Shown in pieces: positions 5,388 to 9,382 of a stretch of 9,382 nucleotides of DNA. The notes beneath the pieces were generated by a model. It saw nothing but the letters and a program-made list of their open reading frames with translations, did not search any database and was not told the DNA's origin. Positions within the stretch are counted from its first letter, which is position 1, and the number at the start of each line of letters is the position of its first letter. Source of the DNA: Clostridiales bacterium (lineage in GTDB: Bacteria; Bacillota; Clostridia; Oscillospirales; CAG-272); assembly GCA_003523225.1 (NCBI GenBank), contig DPGK01000011.1, forward strand, positions 1 through 9,382, read 5' to 3'. The position numbers and the translations under genes are program-made.

Positions 5388-7145
5388 ATGATAAATGGCA
5401 AAAAAATCAAAGCCCTTGCCCGGGTAATTTCGCTCGGACTCATGATCGTCTGCATTGCCGGCTCCTTTGCCGGCTGTACACCGTCCGGAGGCGGAGACAC
5501 CACCACTGCCGACGCCGAACCGACGGATAATCCGCAAACCAACGAAGAACCCCAAACCACAGAAGAACCACAAACGGAGGAACCTATTGTGACCACGGAA
5601 GAGCAAACCCAAGCGCCCGAAAAGGAGCCGCTCCCCTTTGATGAGAAGATAAACGTACTTTTCATCGGCAACAGCTACACTTACTACAACGACATGCCGG
5701 TGATTTTCCGCAGCCTTGCAATATCTGCGGGATATAAGAAAGCCGGCTCGGTAAGTGTTACAAAGGGCGCATACACCCTTGCACAGTTTGCGTCAGCCTC
5801 CGACCCTATGGGTCAGCAGGTCGAGACGATGCTTAAGGGTACTACAAAATTCGATTACATAGTGATCCAGGAGCAGTCGGAAAGACCCGCCTCCGACCCC
5901 GCTCTCTTTTATGACGGCGTGCGCGCGATGGCGGCAAAGATCAAGCAGTACCAGCCCGACGCAAAGGTGGTGCTTTACGCCACATGGGGACGCAAAGCGG
6001 GACATTCTACCCTGACTAAGAACGGCTGGACGACCGAGCAGATGCACACGCTTCTGCGCTCTGCATATGACGCGATAGGCGAGGAAATGGGCTTTACCGT
6101 TTCTCATGCCGGAGCCGCCTTCCTTGACGTTTATACAAACAAGCCCTCGATAGAGCTTTACAATGCTGATAAAACGCATCCGTCCCCTGCCGGATCATAT
6201 CTTATCGCGTGCGTGCATTACGCCACCATCTTCGGGCGCTCTCCCGTCGGCATAGAATACACCGCCGGACTTTCCGCCGATGATGCAAGATATCTCCAGG
6301 AGGCGGCATACCGCGCAGTATTTGAGCTTGCGGAGCTGCCCGAGGCAGACCGCCAGAGCTCGGTCGGCGTTACCGCCGTGGGACGCGAGACTCCCAACCT
6401 TGTTTACGGCGACACCGTAAACCTTGCTTCTGCTCCTACTTCGACCCTGCTGACCATCGTTGACGGCAGCGACGGCAAGCGCAATTTTACCGGCATACGC
6501 GGCGACAAGAACGCCGTATGCTCCTCGGTAAGCGGCAGCTCGTTTACCGACGCGCAGCTTGCCGACCTTGCCGATATCGGATACGGTGTGTCCCTCATCG
6601 GCGCAACCTCCATCCCGACCTCGACCAAGGTCGGCGAGACCTTTACCGCGCTGCAGGCGCTGGTGAACGGACACTGGGGCTCGTCCTACATGGCTAACTT
6701 CAAATTTGGCAGCAAGAAATACGACGTTTCGGGCAAAGAGGACGCCTCCGGAAAATACGTCGGACTTATCACGCTCAACTTTGGCTCCAAAAAGACCTTT
6801 GACGCTATCGGATATTACTCCGGAAACCTTGAGGGCTTCCCGCAGGCGGCTGACGTTTACGTCAGCGACGACGGAGTAAACTGGACGCTCGTCCCCTCTG
6901 CGTCATACAATGCTGCGGCGATGGCAAAGGACAACAAAACGCTCATTAACATCGGACAGAGCGTTCCCGACCTGTGGCCGGGCTACAACAATGTTGCAAA
7001 CGCCTCCTGCTTGTTTTCAATGAACGGCACGTCCGGCAAGTATATACGCATAGGCGTAATACTCGGCAAGGGTGACCCTGCAGCCATTTCCGCCACCGCA
7101 GTACAGGATATCAACACCCGCGAGCTTGTTGTTTACGGAAATTGA
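5388..7145 (+). CDS. SGNH/GDSL-hydrolase lipoprotein with discoidin-like C-terminal domain
   Basis: 585 residues. The ATG follows GGAGGA (5377-5382) by five bases. The signal peptide ends in lipobox FAGC, with Cys30 lipidated, so the protein is anchored to the outer face of the membrane. Residues 31-84 are a Thr/Glu/Pro/Gln spacer with EEPQT-type repeats. The SGNH domain follows: block I is VLFIGNSYT with Ser96 as nucleophile, YIVIQEQSERP forms an inner strand, and DKTHPSPAG gives Asp261 and His264 as the other catalytic residues. It resembles the GNS-type esterases of the DUF4886-like group, and the likely activity is deacetylation or ester cleavage on glycans. Residues about 440-585 look like an F5/8 type C (discoidin) domain: FDAIGYYSG, YVSDDGVNWTLV, GKYIRIGV, and an ending RELVVYGN, probably for carbohydrate binding. 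No promoter is evident; it may be read with the kinase gene. Confidence 0.88.
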   Translation: MINGKKIKALARVISLGLMIVCIAGSFAGCTPSGGGDTTTADAEPTDNPQTNEEPQTTEEPQTEEPIVTTEEQTQAPEKEPLPFDEKINVLFIGNSYTYYNDMPVIFRSLAISAGYKKAGSVSVTKGAYTLAQFASASDPMGQQVETMLKGTTKFDYIVIQEQSERPASDPALFYDGVRAMAAKIKQYQPDAKVVLYATWGRKAGHSTLTKNGWTTEQMHTLLRSAYDAIGEEMGFTVSHAGAAFLDVYTNKPSIELYNADKTHPSPAGSYLIACVHYATIFGRSPVGIEYTAGLSADDARYLQEAAYRAVFELAELPEADRQSSVGVTAVGRETPNLVYGDTVNLASAPTSTLLTIVDGSDGKRNFTGIRGDKNAVCSSVSGSSFTDAQLADLADIGYGVSLIGATSIPTSTKVGETFTALQALVNGHWGSSYMANFKFGSKKYDVSGKEDASGKYVGLITLNFGSKKTFDAIGYYSGNLEGFPQAADVYVSDDGVNWTLVPSASYNAAAMAKDNKTLINIGQSVPDLWPGYNNVANASCLFSMNGTSGKYIRIGVILGKGDPAAISATAVQDINTRELVVYGN

Positions 7146-7167
7146 CAATAAAAAATTCATTTTGGTC

Positions 7168-7196
7168 TTTACAAATACGCGGGTGTGTGATATAAT
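7168..7196 (+). promoter_or_regulatory. Promoter of rpsO
   Basis: TTTACA (7168-7173), a 17-nt spacer, and TATAAT (7191-7196) with an extended -10 TG at 7188-7189. Expected start near 7203. This gives a 5' leader of about 126 nt before the rpsO start. Confidence 0.88.
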
Positions 7197-7202
7197 AAAA
7201 AT

Positions 7203-7316
7203 GTATGTCGGTAATTTTGCGCCGGCAGAACAAAAAATGACGCAGACCCGGTCTCCGGATATAAGACCGCAAGGCTATTCACCCGCCGGTTGCTGAGTCC
7301 GCGCATAAAAAAACAT
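7203..7316 (+). promoter_or_regulatory. Structured rpsO leader, candidate S15-binding element
   Basis: CGGTCT (7249-7254) pairs with AGACCG (7264-7269). GCCGG near 7221 can pair with CCGGT near 7286-7290, which would enclose the first hairpin in a multi-helix fold. Autoregulation of S15 by binding its own leader is established in several bacteria, though the leader folds differ between groups. The identity of this leader as such an element is inference from position, length and helices. Confidence 0.5.
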
Positions 7317-7328
7317 GAGGTGAATGAA

Positions 7329-7592
7329 ATGACCAAAGAAGAAAAGCTTGCCATCATCGAGGAGTATGCTACGCACGAAGGCGACACAGGCTCGCCCGAG
7401 GTACAGATAGCCCTTCTCACCAGCAGAATCAACTCTCTTACCGAGCATCTGAAGAAGAACAACAACGACCATCACAGCCGTCGCGGTCTTCTGAAAATGG
7501 TCGGTCACAGAAGAAATCTGCTCAACTATCTGATGAAGGTAGATATCGAGCGTTACCGCGCCATTATCGCCAGACTCAACATCAGAAAGTGA
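7329..7592 (+). CDS. rpsO: 30S ribosomal protein S15
   Basis: 87 residues, near the 88-89 usual for the family. It binds the central domain of 16S rRNA early in small-subunit assembly and contacts 23S rRNA in the inter-subunit bridge. Family landmarks are [20 protein letters not shown] (about 11-30), [13 protein letters not shown], the H-S-R-R-G-L motif, and [13 protein letters not shown] [12 protein letters not shown]. The upstream in-frame ATG at 7290 is rejected: GAGGTGA (7317-7323) lies five bases before the ATG at 7329 and the protein then starts at the family position. pnp follows after 249 nt, the classical rpsO-pnp order. Confidence 0.97.
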   Translation: MTKEEKLAIIEEYATHEGDTGSPEVQIALLTSRINSLTEHLKKNNNDHHSRRGLLKMVGHRRNLLNYLMKVDIERYRAIIARLNIRK

Positions 7593-7598
7593 AAATGC

Positions 7599-7655
7599 AA
7601 GGGTGAAGAGCGAAGAATGCCGCGTTTTTTACACGGCATTCCGCCCTTTGCCCTT
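7599..7655 (+). terminator. Long imperfect hairpin after rpsO
   Basis: GAATGCCG (7615-7622) pairs perfectly with CGGCATTC (7634-7641). Outside this core the arms continue as an imperfect repeat (AAGGGTGAAGAGCG at 7599-7612 against CCGCCCTTTGCCCTT to 7655). The T-run lies inside the loop rather than after the stem, so intrinsic termination would be weak and readthrough into pnp is plausible. A small GCCGT-AAAA-ACGGC hairpin follows at 7670-7683. Confidence 0.45.
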
Positions 7656-7712
7656 TGCTTTCAAAAAACGCCGTAAAAACGGCAGGTAATGCGAACGAAA
7701 CCCGCAAAGGAC

Positions 7713-7804
7713 AGCATTTAACCGTGCGCCCCGCGAGGTCTTCCATAGCGGCAGTATCTGCTTTGCAGTACAGCTGCATATCGGGGGGCTTGCGGTTAAG
7801 TGCT
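7713..7804 (+). promoter_or_regulatory. Long-range helix in the pnp leader
   Basis: Positions 7713-7732 pair with 7785-7804 in one nearly continuous 20-bp helix. There are twelve pairs from AGCATTTAACCG with CGGTTAAGTGCT (one U-G), two G-U pairs, one mismatch (7727/7790), then five G-C pairs. The 52-nt interior holds two small hairpins, GCAG-TAT-CTGC (7751-7761) and GCAG-TACAG-CTGC (7765-7777). The helix ends 26 bases before the pnp ribosome binding site. In E. coli, RNase III cuts a long stem in the pnp leader and PNPase then represses its own mRNA; similar control here is inference. Confidence 0.55.
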
Positions 7805-7841
7805 AACCTGGGCGGGAACGTATAAATTCAGGAGGTACGAA

Positions 7842-9382
7842 ATGTACGAAATCAAAAGCACAACCATGCAGTTCCCGAACCGGAAGCTGTTCAACTACAC
7901 CTTCGCCGGCAGACCCCTTTCGGTAGAGGTCGGAAAAATGGCGGGACTTGCCAACGGCTCCTGCCTTGTCAGATATGGCGATACCGCAGTGCTCTGCTGC
8001 GCTACGGCGTCAGAAAAACCCCGTGACGGCATAGACTTTCTGCCGCTGTCGGTAGACTACGAGGAAAGAATGTACGCTGCGGGCAAGATCCCCGGCGGAT
8101 ACCTCAAGAGAGAGGGCAAGCCGAGCGAAAAGGCTATCCTTACCGCCCGCGTCATTGACCGCCCCATCCGTCCCCTTTTCCCGAAGGATCTGCGCAATGA
8201 CGTTGCGCTGACCCTTACCGTTATGTCGGTCGATCAGGACTGTTCTCCCGAAATCACCGCCATGCTCGGCGCGTCCATCGCACTGTCCATTTCCGATATT
8301 CCGTGGAACGGACCGATCGGCGGCGTGTTCATGGGTCTTGTTGACGGCGAGCTGGTCGTCAACCCCACCGAGGCACAGCGCGCCAAGAGCGATCTTGACC
8401 TGACGGTCGCCGCTTCCATGGGCAAGGTCGTTATGATCGAGGCGGGCGCAAACGAGGTCGCCGACGACGTAATGTACGACGCCATCATGAAGGCTCATGC
8501 CGAGATCAAGGAGCTGCTCGGTTTTGTCAATGCAATAATCGACGAGGTCGGCAAGCCCAAATTCTCATATCCGTCCTGCGAGCTTGACCACGATATGTTC
8601 GATAAGATCTTCGCCTTCTGCGAGGCTGATCTGATGAACGCGCTCGACACCGACGACAAGAACGTCCGCGACGAAAGAATGGTCCCGATCGAGGACGCAA
8701 TACTTGAAAAGTTCGGCGAGGAATATCCCGACCTGCCGGTTCAGATGCCCGAGCTGGTCTACAAGATGCAGAAAAAGGTGGTGCGCCGCTGGCTGCTTGA
8801 GGGCAAGCGTGTTGACGGACGTGCACTCAACCAGATCCGTCCTCTTGCCGCCGAGGTGGGACTCTTCAAGAGAGTACACGGCTCGGGAATGTTCACCCGC
8901 GGTCAGACGCAGGTCGTCACTATGGCGACGCTCGGCACTCTTGCCGAGGCGCAGATGCTTGACGGCATTGACAGCGAGGATTCCAAGAGATATATGCATC
9001 ACTACAATATGCCCGGCTTCTCGACCGGTGAAGCCAAAGCGACCCGCAGCCCCGGCAGACGTGAGATAGGCCACGGCGCGCTGGCTGAGCGTTCGCTCGT
9101 TCCCGTGCTTCCCTCACCCGAGGAGTTCCCCTATGCCATCCGTCTGGTTTCCGAGGTCATTTCCTCCAACGGCTCGACCTCTCAGGCGTCGGTCTGCGGT
9201 TCTACTCTCGCCCTTATGGACGCCGGCGTGCCGATAAAGGCTCCCGTCGCCGGAATCTCCTGCGGTCTTATCACCGAGGGCGAAAAATGGATGACGATGA
9301 TAGACATTCAGGGCGTTGAGGACTTCTACGGCGATATGGACTTCAAGGTAGCCGGAACCCACAAGGGTATCACCTCCATTCA
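7842..9382 (+). CDS. pnp: Polynucleotide phosphorylase (partial, 3' end outside window)
   Basis: 513 complete codons are present and the frame is open at the window end; the family is about 700 residues, so the KH and S1 RNA-binding domains are missing here. The enzyme degrades RNA 3' to 5' with phosphate, releasing nucleoside diphosphates, as a trimer. The first RNase PH core includes GDTAVLCCATAS and PLSVDYEERMYAAGKIPGG (about 69-87), with ARVIDRPIRPLFP after it. The helical linker is about 230-320. The second core starts at KRVDGRALNQIRPL and has FSTGEAKATRSPGRREIGHG, SNGSTSQASVCG, and the metal-binding GVEDFYGDMDFKVAGT, where Asp494 and Asp500 match catalytic Asp486 and Asp492 of E. coli. 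GGAGG at 7831-7835 lies six bases before the ATG. Codon use resembles its neighbours. Confidence 0.97.
   Translation, partial: MYEIKSTTMQFPNRKLFNYTFAGRPLSVEVGKMAGLANGSCLVRYGDTAVLCCATASEKPRDGIDFLPLSVDYEERMYAAGKIPGGYLKREGKPSEKAILTARVIDRPIRPLFPKDLRNDVALTLTVMSVDQDCSPEITAMLGASIALSISDIPWNGPIGGVFMGLVDGELVVNPTEAQRAKSDLDLTVAASMGKVVMIEAGANEVADDVMYDAIMKAHAEIKELLGFVNAIIDEVGKPKFSYPSCELDHDMFDKIFAFCEADLMNALDTDDKNVRDERMVPIEDAILEKFGEEYPDLPVQMPELVYKMQKKVVRRWLLEGKRVDGRALNQIRPLAAEVGLFKRVHGSGMFTRGQTQVVTMATLGTLAEAQMLDGIDSEDSKRYMHHYNMPGFSTGEAKATRSPGRREIGHGALAERSLVPVLPSPEEFPYAIRLVSEVISSNGSTSQASVCGSTLALMDAGVPIKAPVAGISCGLITEGEKWMTMIDIQGVEDFYGDMDFKVAGTHKGITSI

Noticed and set aside
7142..7147. TTGACA overlapping the SGNH gene stop codon as a -35 box
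   Set aside because: No -10 box stands at 16-18 nt; the TTTACA at 7168 pairs with TATAAT at exactly 17 nt and is preferred.
7821..7827. TATAAAT as a -10 box for a separate pnp promoter
   Set aside because: It lies four bases before the ribosome binding site and has no matching -35 at a proper distance.

Overview
The window looks like chromosomal DNA of an uncultured, probably gut-dwelling Clostridia-type Bacillota. The grounds are strong AGGAGG-type ribosome binding sites, extended -10 promoters (TGnTATAAT), lipoproteins with Thr/Glu/Pro-rich spacers, an IS30-type remnant, and the conserved rpsO-pnp gene order. The exact taxon cannot be read from the sequence.

Layout. Positions 1-1084 are non-coding apart from a minus-strand operon of two tRNA genes, tRNA-Met(CAT) then tRNA-Glu(TTC), with a clear promoter and a strong terminator. 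Downstream of that terminator on the minus strand lie two 119-bp near-identical repeats. Each ends in the last ~26 nt of tRNA-Glu and folds as a perfect three-way junction, and each is followed by its own hairpin. Positions 1247-1740 are a decayed IS30-family element with 23-bp terminal inverted repeats and only the C-terminus of its transposase.

Positions 1776-7145 are a plus-strand run of genes for exported or surface proteins, plus one kinase. In order these are an extracellular solute-binding lipoprotein whose frame is interrupted by one in-frame TAG, a secreted LamG-domain protein with a Cys-containing C-terminal anchor, a divergent thymidylate kinase, and a lipoprotein with an SGNH/GDSL esterase domain and a discoidin-like C-terminal domain. 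The three exported proteins suggest binding or trimming of glycans at the cell surface, but no transporter permease or classical glycosidase is present to confirm it.

Positions 7168-9382 are the housekeeping block. An extended -10 promoter drives a structured leader and rpsO (ribosomal protein S15). A 249-nt intergenic region follows, containing a ~20-bp long-range helix that suggests RNase III-type control, and then pnp (polynucleotide phosphorylase), which runs off the window end.

No CRISPR array, phage module or complete defence system is visible. The items most worth a second look are the tRNA-Glu-ended three-way-junction repeat, the pnp leader helix, and the amber codon in an otherwise intact reading frame.
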